Assembly (NCBI GenBank): GCA_020847095.1
Contig: JADLCR010000094.1
Coordinates: 1-57,691, forward strand
Direction: 5' to 3'
Length of the DNA stretch: 57,691 nt
Origin: Oligoflexia bacterium
GTDB taxonomy: Bacteria; Bdellovibrionota; Bdellovibrionia; JABDDW01
Positions within the stretch are counted from its first letter, which is position 1, and every line of letters begins with the position of its first letter. The notes under the pieces were generated by a model, which saw nothing but the letters and a program-made list of their open reading frames with translations, did no database searches and had not been told where the DNA came from. Positions 51,346 to 57,691 of this stretch are shown here, in pieces. Made by a program: the position numbers and the translations under genes.

Positions 51346-52866
51346 ATGAAAAAGTTCTTGTCATTAACACTTGTGGCAAATCTCATTGCCGCTCAGGGTG
51401 CGCTGGCGCAAGCGCCTGCACCAACAGCTTCCCCGTCACCTCAGGCAAGTCCAGAAGTGAAAGAACTTACCCCTGAAGAATCTCAGGTGTTAGTTGAAGA
51501 GCTTCAAGAATACTTGGCTGAAAAGGGCGAGCAAGCCCAAGTACAAGTTCCGACGGTTGAGGCTTCTCCCGAAGCTCAGACTGCTGAGACTCAAGTTGAA
51601 ATTGATGCTATTGCCATTTTGCCGACTCCCGAAGAGTCTCCTGAAGTGAAAACGGCTACGGCTCCTTCCGCACCTAAGACTGCACAGGTTCCGGTGGTTA
51701 TTGTCCCTGTGAAAAAGGGGCTATTTGCTACCTTAACGGGTGTAAGCTTGGCGGATTACAAGAAAGCTTTTAAAGAAGAATCGCAAAATCCTCGATATCT
51801 GGGCGGAAAAAATCCTCTCAGCCGCTTTGCTGGTGGAATCGGATATGGCGCGGTCGTTGGAGTAAAATCCGCTTTGACCGAACTTTACTACATGGGTAAA
51901 GACACCTTGTTTGGCGCGGTGGCGTACATCGCTCCCGAAAGCCGAATTGTAAAGGGCTGGAGCTTTGAGTCCGCTATTGCGAAAATGATTATGGCCAACG
52001 GTAAAGAAACCGTTAAGATTTTGCCAACTGCCATTTTTAATAATCTAGTTGATACAGTTAAAAGTGGAGACGCTCACAAGATTGGTTCTTTGACCGGAAA
52101 CGTCATTGCAACAATCTATATTCCTGCAAAAGTAACTGGCCAAATGCTTCGTTCGGCTCGCGCTTCAGCGGCAGCCGCCCGAGCAGCTAAATCAGCTCCG
52201 AAGGCTCCAGCTCCAACAGCTGGCGCCGCAACCACCACCACCGCCACTACGGCTTCTACATCACCAGCTAGTGCTCAAATGACTGTAGCCGAAATCGAAG
52301 CAGCAGCAGCCACTCTCACCGAACAGAAGGTGACTTTAGCTGCGGCTCAAGCCAATGCAGCGAAAGTTGCTGCTCAATCGGAAGCAGTGATTGCACAATC
52401 ATCAGCAGCAATCAAAGGTCTTGAATCACAACTGGCAACAGCTAAGAATGCAGTTTCCGCCGCCGAATCGGCAAAAGCAGCTTCACTTGCAACAGCAAAA
52501 ACTCTTGAAGCTCAAGTAGCCGCTTCTACAGGAAAACTGAAATCCGCGCTTCAATCACAACTTGATGCAGCTAAGAGCGTATTAGCTGATCGCACAGCAA
52601 GTGCAAAAGCTGCCGCCGCAGAGCTTGAAAAAATAAAGAACTTGGCTGCAAAAGAAGCGGCTGAGTTACAAGCAGCTGAGGCGGCCCTTAAGCGCGCACA
52701 AGAAGTTGGAAAACAACTTGGCGTTGGCGAGGCTCCGGTTGCACCGGCCGCACCTCAAGCGGGCGGTCCAGTGTCTCCATCAAGCCCAGCAGGGGCAAAG
52801 CCTGCAGCAGCTAAGCCTGCACCGACCCCCGGCATGTTTGAAAGTCTCGTAAAGCACGGCCGATAA
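51346..52866 (+). CDS. Secreted Ala-rich coiled-coil protein
   Basis: 506 residues from ATG 51346 with CAGGAG 10 bases upstream and a signal peptide (MKKFLSLTLVANLIAAQGALA). Order: acidic Pro/Glu/Thr-rich region (about 25-125), a globular part (about 130-280, GLFATLTGVSLADYKKAFKEE, GGIGYGAVVGVKSALTELYYMG), an Ala/Thr linker, and a long Ala-rich coiled coil (about 325-460) ending in an Ala/Pro tail. No enzyme motif. Likely a periplasmic or surface structural protein; no family recognised. Confidence 0.75.
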   Translation: MKKFLSLTLVANLIAAQGALAQAPAPTASPSPQASPEVKELTPEESQVLVEELQEYLAEKGEQAQVQVPTVEASPEAQTAETQVEIDAIAILPTPEESPEVKTATAPSAPKTAQVPVVIVPVKKGLFATLTGVSLADYKKAFKEESQNPRYLGGKNPLSRFAGGIGYGAVVGVKSALTELYYMGKDTLFGAVAYIAPESRIVKGWSFESAIAKMIMANGKETVKILPTAIFNNLVDTVKSGDAHKIGSLTGNVIATIYIPAKVTGQMLRSARASAAAARAAKSAPKAPAPTAGAATTTTATTASTSPASAQMTVAEIEAAAATLTEQKVTLAAAQANAAKVAAQSEAVIAQSSAAIKGLESQLATAKNAVSAAESAKAASLATAKTLEAQVAASTGKLKSALQSQLDAAKSVLADRTASAKAAAAELEKIKNLAAKEAAELQAAEAALKRAQEVGKQLGVGEAPVAPAAPQAGGPVSPSSPAGAKPAAAKPAPTPGMFESLVKHGR

Positions 52867-52891
52867 AAAATAGTCCTGTAATGTTCAAAGG

Positions 52892-52921
52892 GCCGCCCGA
52901 GTATTCTCGGGCGGCTTTTTT
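52892..52921 (+). terminator. Intrinsic terminator after the coiled-coil gene
   Basis: Ten-base-pair stem (52892-52901 with 52906-52915, loop TATT) followed by six T. It overlaps the stop region of the convergent nitroreductase gene. Confidence 0.92.
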
Positions 52922-53606
52922 ATATGCGCTTAACAAACCAGTCTTTTGAAAATCTCAATTGCTCTCCCCATATGCCTTTAGGATCTCGACGGCCCACGGA
53001 GATCACCATGACCACTCGGTGCCTATAACCGAGTCTTAAGATTCTTTTCACGCGGCACTCATCAAAACCCTCCATGGGGCAACTGTCATAACCTTGAGCG
53101 GCCACCGCCAACATGAAGTTCTCTGAGGCAAGGGCCGCCGATTTAATGCAGACTTCGTCGATATCCCGAGATGACCAAGGTCGCCGCATGATGGGGCGAA
53201 AGAGACCGACTAAATTGAAGATGAGCCACTTAACAGGAGCTAAAATAGTCCAGCCATAAAGAACGGGAACCAACTTGCCGTAATAAAATCCAATCTCTTT
53301 GGGCGCATTGGGGGAATTGAGTCTTTTCAGGAGTTCCGGAGCCGTTTTTTTATAAAGGTTAGGATTTGAAACGACCACAATCAATTCTTGAGCGGTTCGC
53401 GCCGCTCCCTGGTTCAAACAACTTTTGACAAGTGCCGCCTTTTTGTCAGGAGACTGCACCCAATAAAATTCCCAAGTCTGCAAGTTAGAGGAGTTTGGTG
53501 CGAGAAGTGCCGCATCCAGCGCAGTCTCAATGACAGTGCTCGGCACAGGCTCTTGCGTATAACGACGTACACTCCGCCGACGTTTAACAGTCTCAAAGAA
53601 GTCCAT
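52920..53606 (-). CDS. Nitroreductase-family FMN oxidoreductase
   Basis: 228 residues: FFETVKRRRSVRRYTQEPVPSTVIETALDAALLAPNSSNLQTWEF holds the FMN phosphate-binding Arg residues and PSxxNxQ motif, and the C-terminal GYDSCPMEGFD and RLGYRHRVVMVISVGRR complete the FMN site. It reduces nitro groups or quinone-like substrates with NAD(P)H. Last gene of the thiolase operon, 3 bases after the hydrolase gene. Confidence 0.9.
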   Translation of the reverse strand: MDFFETVKRRRSVRRYTQEPVPSTVIETALDAALLAPNSSNLQTWEFYWVQSPDKKAALVKSCLNQGAARTAQELIVVVSNPNLYKKTAPELLKRLNSPNAPKEIGFYYGKLVPVLYGWTILAPVKWLIFNLVGLFRPIMRRPWSSRDIDEVCIKSAALASENFMLAVAAQGYDSCPMEGFDECRVKRILRLGYRHRVVMVISVGRRDPKGIWGEQLRFSKDWFVKRI

Positions 53607-53609
53607 CTG

Positions 53610-54458
53610 CTAATCCTTTTTTCTAAGTGAAGTGAGATCTTGAACAATTTGTTCGATAACTTTTTTGTTGCGCAAAATTCTTCGGTGTCCAGATTGAGGG
53701 ATCACGACAAGTTGACCCAATTTCCAAGAAGACGCAATATCTTGCGCTTCAGTAAATGGAACTTCTTGGTCTTCAGGGTCGTGAAAAACTTTTCCCGGAA
53801 TTCCAAGATTTGGAATGAGCGTTTCAATGCTCAGATCTTCGGCCCGAATGCCGACAAGGGACTCAACTCTATGCTTAAAACGACGTCGCACTTCTGGAGT
53901 GAGGTTTAAATAATCACCATACCGATTGAAGACTCCCTGAATCTTGTTGGGTCCGGCGATATAGGCAATGTATTTGGCGTCAAGACCCTTTGAGACGGCT
54001 AACACCGATGCAAAGGCCCCGAATGAATGACCGATGACTCCAAAAGTTGGAGAGTGGGTCTCTTGAAATTTTAAAACTTTTGCAGAGAACTCTTTAAGGT
54101 TGGTATAGTACCCGGTGCTTTCCCCGTGGGCAGGACCATCAAAGGCGAGTACTCGAAACCCGGCATCTACTAATGGTTTGGCAAACGCTGACATCTGTGA
54201 ACCTCGGCCGTCCCAGCCGTGCACAAGGTAGATCCAGGGACCTGTTTCACCCCAAGTCCAATACTTGATTCCATCGGTTGATTGATGTTCTTGCGCATGG
54301 ATGAGATTTTCTACTTCCCATTGAGGTCTTTTGTGGCGAGTTGGCTTTAGAAAAAAATGAGTGGCAATATGAGCACCCAGGTGAGGTGAAATTCGTCCTG
54401 AGTATTCGATGAATTTTAGGGTCAACTTGATTTTAAGTGGTACATCTTGATTCATCAC
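53610..54458 (-). CDS. Alpha/beta hydrolase
   Basis: 282 residues: oxyanion loop HGWDGRGS, nucleophile elbow GHSFGA (Ser), acidic residue in FHDPEDQEVP, and a late catalytic His in SGHRRIL. No signal peptide. Substrate unknown; the operon with a thiolase suggests an acyl-CoA or ester substrate. The gene ends 3 bases before nitroreductase and follows thiolase without a gap. Confidence 0.88.
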   Translation of the reverse strand: MMNQDVPLKIKLTLKFIEYSGRISPHLGAHIATHFFLKPTRHKRPQWEVENLIHAQEHQSTDGIKYWTWGETGPWIYLVHGWDGRGSQMSAFAKPLVDAGFRVLAFDGPAHGESTGYYTNLKEFSAKVLKFQETHSPTFGVIGHSFGAFASVLAVSKGLDAKYIAYIAGPNKIQGVFNRYGDYLNLTPEVRRRFKHRVESLVGIRAEDLSIETLIPNLGIPGKVFHDPEDQEVPFTEAQDIASSWKLGQLVVIPQSGHRRILRNKKVIEQIVQDLTSLRKKD

Positions 54459-55724
54459 TCACTTCTCCAAAATTGCCGCAACACCCATGCCGCCCGCTGT
54501 GCAAATGGAAATCAAACCTCTGCCTGAACCTTTGATGCTGAGTCGCTTAGCAAGGGACCCTACGATGCGTGCTCCTGTGGCTGCAAAGGGGTGCCCGAGT
54601 GCTAAACTCCCTCCATCAACATTGAGCCTACTTAAGTCGATTTTTCCTAAGGGTGCTTCTTGCCCCAAGACACGCCGGCAGTAATCTGGATCCTGCCAGG
54701 CTTTCAGGGTGGCAAGGACTTGGCCCGCAAAAGCCTCATGGATTTCGTAAAAATCAAAATCCTGGAGTTTTAAATTGTTTCTTTTAAGTAAAGCAGCAAC
54801 CGCAAGTGTAGGGGCCATGAGCAGTCCATCACCGTGGGCATAGTCAACTGCGGCAGATTGAGCGTCGACAAAATACGCTAACGGTTTCCAACCGCGGCGT
54901 TTCGCCTCATCTTCTGAAGCCAATAACACGGCAGCGGCGCCATCGGTGAGGGGCGTGCTATTCCCAGCCGTAAGCGAACCTTGGCCACTTTTATCAAAAG
55001 CTGGTTTAAGTTGCCGCAGCTTTTCTAAACTAGTGTCGCCTCGAACAAATGCATCCTTTTGCACGTCACCGATTTGGACCAGTAGATCACTGTAAAACCC
55101 CTCTTTGTAGGCTTTGGATGCCGATAGGTGGCTCGTGACGGCAAGCTCATCTTGTTCTCGTTGAGTGATATGCCATTGCTTAACCATAAGCTCACAATGT
55201 TCTCCCATCGAGAGTCCGGTTCGTGGTTCAACAACTGCGGGAAATTGGGGAATAAAATAAGATGGCCTAAGTTGAAATAGAATCCGGATTCGGCTGCTCA
55301 GATTTGGAGCTTTCGAGAGTTCCATGAGTAGGCGAGAAAGTCGCTTTGTCAGCGTACCTTGAATGTCGCTATTCGTATCAGTACCGCCGGCAATGGCTAT
55401 TTCTTGGGCGCCAGAGGCAATCTTCAATGCCAACTGCCAAGTGGTTTCAAGACTTGTCCCGCAGGCTCGTTGCACATCATAAGCTGGGGTAAGCGGCGAT
55501 AGTCCTGAATCTTGTACCGCCTCGCGAGCCAAGTTCCAATCGGACGCATTTTTCATCACGGCCCCGATAGCCACATCTCCTAAGATCTCGCCATTAAGCT
55601 TATAGGCTTTAACCAGATCCTTTAAAACGGTGCTCATGAGTTCTTGGTTCGAGAGTCCCTTATAAGCTCCAAATGAACGCACAAAGGGCGTTCGTCGACT
55701 GCCAATGATTGCAACTTTTCTCAT
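54459..55724 (-). CDS. Acetyl-CoA C-acyltransferase (thiolase)
   Basis: 421 residues: catalytic Cys88 in QRACGTSLE, His378 in GHPFAATGARI, and Cys408 in CTAGGMGVAAI. It cleaves 3-ketoacyl-CoA in fatty-acid breakdown or joins two acyl-CoA units. The length matches FadI-type thiolases. Ribosome binding site AAAGGAG is 6 bases upstream. First gene of an operon with the hydrolase and nitroreductase; faces a TetR-type regulator across a palindromic operator. Confidence 0.93.
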   Translation of the reverse strand: MRKVAIIGSRRTPFVRSFGAYKGLSNQELMSTVLKDLVKAYKLNGEILGDVAIGAVMKNASDWNLAREAVQDSGLSPLTPAYDVQRACGTSLETTWQLALKIASGAQEIAIAGGTDTNSDIQGTLTKRLSRLLMELSKAPNLSSRIRILFQLRPSYFIPQFPAVVEPRTGLSMGEHCELMVKQWHITQREQDELAVTSHLSASKAYKEGFYSDLLVQIGDVQKDAFVRGDTSLEKLRQLKPAFDKSGQGSLTAGNSTPLTDGAAAVLLASEDEAKRRGWKPLAYFVDAQSAAVDYAHGDGLLMAPTLAVAALLKRNNLKLQDFDFYEIHEAFAGQVLATLKAWQDPDYCRRVLGQEAPLGKIDLSRLNVDGGSLALGHPFAATGARIVGSLAKRLSIKGSGRGLISICTAGGMGVAAILEK

Positions 55725-55733
55725 TTGAGCTCC

Positions 55734-55762
55734 TTTACAATCTACCTACTAATAGGTAGAAT
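55734..55762 (+). promoter_or_regulatory. Promoter with embedded TetR-type palindromic operator
   Basis: TTTACA (55734-55739) and TAGAAT (55757-55762) are 17 bases apart and would drive the regulator gene. Inside lies a perfect inverted repeat, half-sites TCTACCTA and TAGGTAGA with a 4-base centre (55741-55760). A TetR dimer bound here would block its own promoter and the divergent thiolase promoter. Confidence 0.75.
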
Positions 55763-55805
55763 AAATCAAATTCATTGATTTGTCCAGAGAGACACGGAGA
55801 ACCCG

Positions 55806-56381
55806 ATGAATGATTTAGAAAATAAGACTAAAACCGAAGCGTTACGGCTGGCGCGAAGTTATCTGCAAACCGTAGGTTATAATGGATTTAGTTTTCAGCA
55901 CTTGGCTGACGATCTAGGGATCAAAAAAGCCAGTTTGCATTATTATTTCAAATCGAAGGACGATTTGGGATTAGCCCTTGTGGAGTACTATCAGGCGGGA
56001 TTTGAACGCTGGGCAATGCAGGTTGCAGAATTGACGCCGAAAAAGAAGCTACAGGCGGTAGTAGAGGTATTTAGTCGTTTTGCTGAAGATGATTTTAAAG
56101 TCTGCCCGATGGGGGCTTTAAGTATTGATTTGAAAGTCTTATCGAAGAAATTGAAACATAAGGTGTTGGAATTCCATAATATGCAAAGGGATTGGTTAGT
56201 TGAAACCCTTAAGCAAGGCAAAAAGACAAAAGAGTTCTCATCTCACATCGATCCTGAGGCCGTAGCGGACATTTGGATGGCTTCAACACAAGGCGGACTC
56301 ATTATCTCGAGACTGCGGTCCGATTCTCAATGTCTAAAATCCATTCTAAAAGGGGTTCAAAAACTTATAGGAGCCTTGTGA
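55806..56381 (+). CDS. TetR-family transcriptional regulator
   Basis: 191 residues: N-terminal helix-turn-helix (about 12-58, with FSFQHLADDLGIKKASLHYYFKSKDDL) and a helical ligand-binding part that includes CPMGALSIDLK and WMASTQGGLIISR, a pattern seen in NemR/AcuR-like regulators. GGAG lies 7 bases before the start. It probably represses itself and the divergent thiolase-hydrolase-nitroreductase operon; the ligand may be an acyl-CoA-type or electrophilic compound. Confidence 0.9.
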   Translation: MNDLENKTKTEALRLARSYLQTVGYNGFSFQHLADDLGIKKASLHYYFKSKDDLGLALVEYYQAGFERWAMQVAELTPKKKLQAVVEVFSRFAEDDFKVCPMGALSIDLKVLSKKLKHKVLEFHNMQRDWLVETLKQGKKTKEFSSHIDPEAVADIWMASTQGGLIISRLRSDSQCLKSILKGVQKLIGAL

Positions 56382-56432
56382 ACTACTGAGCGCAGTGCTA
56401 GCGTTTTCATGGATGCCAAATGGGAGGGTTCC

Positions 56433-56957
56433 ATGACAATACTGAAACGCAGCGTTTTAGGATTAATTTTAGCAGTTGGATTTGCAACTCAAGTACGGGC
56501 CGCGGGACCAAGCTATGAAATGTTCGGCGGAGTGACCACACTATGGGAACAAGATATTGATTATTTTAGCCGGCCCATCTTGTTGACTCGAACGAATAAG
56601 ACAGCCATTTATCATCGGCTGCAATTCAATGTGAATCGATATGAAACATATTGTGCGCAATGGGAAAACCGATGTGTCGCATACAACCAACAAGGACAAT
56701 GCGTTTCGTATCAAAGGGTCTGTGCTTATTGGGATAAGCGGGTTTATAAAGTCGAGAAAACCATCAATCTGGATTTCAGGAAGGCCGCCGTTTTATCCGC
56801 CGGAGACAAAGAAGTTTACGAACTTCAGGTGCAGCGCATCCAACCTGGCGGAGATGGGGAAGACTTTGTCAGAACATGGATTGTCGACAAAACTGTCTTA
56901 AAACCAGTCAATATTCGTAGAATTGGCGATTACGATTATTACATCGAGTTGAAGTAG
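56433..56957 (+). CDS. Secreted Cys- and Tyr-rich protein of unknown function
   Basis: 174 residues from ATG 56433 (GGGAGG just upstream), with signal peptide (MTILKRSVLGLILAVGFATQVRA). Residues about 75-100 hold four cysteines in a Tyr/Gln-rich stretch (YCAQWENRC, QCVSYQRVCAYW), likely two disulfides. The rest is strand-rich. No family recognised. It follows the regulator gene by 51 bases. Confidence 0.65.
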   Translation: MTILKRSVLGLILAVGFATQVRAAGPSYEMFGGVTTLWEQDIDYFSRPILLTRTNKTAIYHRLQFNVNRYETYCAQWENRCVAYNQQGQCVSYQRVCAYWDKRVYKVEKTINLDFRKAAVLSAGDKEVYELQVQRIQPGGDGEDFVRTWIVDKTVLKPVNIRRIGDYDYYIELK

Positions 56958-57007
56958 TTCTAAAAGCTAGACCTCTCAATGCCGATAAGTTGGCAAAGGG
57001 AGGTCTT

Positions 57008-57298
57008 ATGCTTACACCTGCTGATCTCAGCACCGTTTACGAATTTATTAAACAAACCGGCGAAAACAACATCAAGAAGATGATGACTGGAGGAAAGATG
57101 TCTCCAGTGCATGTGGGTTTGCTCTTGAAGATTGTACGTGCCTGCAATCTCGAAGAATTCACAAAACACTGTGAAGGTTCAAGTTTTCCAAAAATAAAAT
57201 ACAAACCGGAAGAAGATAAAATTAAGGAAGCGTTTTGGGGTATTGCCTCCGAAACGTTTGTGAGTTTGGGATTAGTGAGCGTTCAAAAAGCCGCTTAA
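57008..57298 (+). CDS. Small helical cytoplasmic protein, unknown function
   Basis: 96 residues from ATG 57008 with AAGGGAGG 6-7 bases upstream. No signal peptide; helical and charged (SPVHVGLLLKIVRACNLEEF). No family recognised. Its stop overlaps the stop region of the convergent Pcm gene by 4 bases. Confidence 0.6.
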   Translation: MLTPADLSTVYEFIKQTGENNIKKMMTGGKMSPVHVGLLLKIVRACNLEEFTKHCEGSSFPKIKYKPEEDKIKEAFWGIASETFVSLGLVSVQKAA

Positions 57299-57691
57299 TC
57301 AACGAATCTGACAAATTTAACGGGAATGAGGACTTCTTGATCAAACGAGTCCTCATTTTTTTTCGTCCAAACCGTAAGCCTCTGAACTGGCTCTCCAACG
57401 GGAGCAATTAGCTTTCCACCGATGGCCAATTGTCGAAGTAAGCTCTGCGGAATATCTTTTCTTGCACAGGTTACCATAATTCGATCAAAGGGGCCCTTTT
57501 CGGACCAGCCTTCGGTACCTGAGCCCAACCTTAATTCCACATTTTTGATATTCAGGTCATTTAAGTTCTTTTGTGCTTGCCGATGAAGCTTCTCGATAAT
57601 CTCGACCGAATAAATCTTATGGGCCAAACGGCTTAGGACTGCTGTTTGATACCCACAGCCAGTTCCAATTTCTAACACTTTGTGATGAGGT
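57295..57691 (-). CDS. pcm: Protein-L-isoaspartate O-methyltransferase, 3' part
   Basis: Only the C-terminal 132 residues are in the window; the frame is open to the right edge. The SAM-binding motif VLEIGTGCGYQTAVLS is followed by VYSVEI, a strand with RLGSGTEGW and FDRIMVTCARKDIPQSLLRQLAIGGKLIAPVG, all typical of Pcm. It repairs isoaspartate in damaged proteins. The upstream part lies beyond the window. Confidence 0.92.
   Translation of the reverse strand, partial: PHHKVLEIGTGCGYQTAVLSRLAHKIYSVEIIEKLHRQAQKNLNDLNIKNVELRLGSGTEGWSEKGPFDRIMVTCARKDIPQSLLRQLAIGGKLIAPVGEPVQRLTVWTKKNEDSFDQEVLIPVKFVRFVD

Noticed and set aside
51700-52866. Ala-codon repeats in the coiled-coil gene as a DNA repeat or CRISPR-like array
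   Set aside because: The repeats are irregular at the DNA level and in frame; they reflect amino-acid composition.

Overview
The window looks like chromosomal DNA from a Gram-negative member of the Bdellovibrionota (Bdellovibrio-like). This is inferred from the kinds of genes present, not from a marker gene. The inference rests on an Agl/Glt-type envelope operon, many small secreted proteins and lipoproteins with classic lipoboxes, G-rich ribosome binding sites, and very dense, often ATGA-overlapping gene packing. I saw no tRNA, rRNA, CRISPR array, transposase, integrase or prophage gene. Nothing marks an island.

Layout. 1-3.6 kb: the start of a Rossmann-fold gene cut by the left edge, NifU domains split over separate genes plus a BFD-type ferredoxin, an NrnA-like DHH phosphoesterase, GreA and a truncated haemoglobin with a damaged or non-canonical start. 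3.7-6.6 kb: a coupled run SRPBCC protein, CrcB-like protein, ProB, ProA (proline synthesis). 6.7-12.7 kb: a large envelope protein, then coupled fbaB-lysS-rhodanese. 12.8-16.8 kb: acetyltransferase, CPBP protease, threonine aldolase, Kef-type antiporter and a peroxiredoxin. 16.9-24.7 kb: mostly secreted proteins and lipoproteins of unknown function, an M3 metallopeptidase lipoprotein, and an orphan minus-strand terminator that may end a small RNA.

24.9-35.7 kb is the most system-like region: ten co-directional genes with tiny gaps or overlaps. They encode a TolQ/AglQ-type motor protein, two ExbD/TolR-type proteins, a 986-residue TPR protein, a small secreted protein, an AgmX/PglI (TonB-like) protein, a lipoprotein, an outer-membrane barrel, a periplasmic helical protein and a lipoprotein with a VWA domain. 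The likely product is an ion-driven trans-envelope machine related to the myxobacterial Agl-Glt motility machinery. The VWA lipoprotein is the least expected part.

35.7-45.8 kb: a Gcr/SpecificRecomb-family membrane protein, an EamA transporter, GTP-dependent PEP carboxykinase, a TIGR01212 radical SAM protein divergent from a stand-alone MnmD-type tRNA methyltransferase (a plausible tRNA wobble-uridine modification pair), an SGNH-like protein, and an unlisted 29-residue, extremely basic protein with a strong Shine-Dalgarno and its own terminator. 45.8-57.7 kb: a small DMT transporter, a MacAB/Lol-type ABC export operon, pyrophosphatase, an ABC-F protein, an Ala-rich coiled-coil secreted protein, a nitroreductase/hydrolase/thiolase operon facing a TetR regulator across a perfect palindromic operator, two small genes, and the C-terminal part of protein-L-isoaspartate methyltransferase running off the right edge.

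Taken together, FbaB and GTP-PEPCK fit glycolysis/gluconeogenesis on amino-acid-type carbon, while a large share of coding capacity goes to envelope and secreted proteins. All functions are read from motifs by eye; no database search was run.
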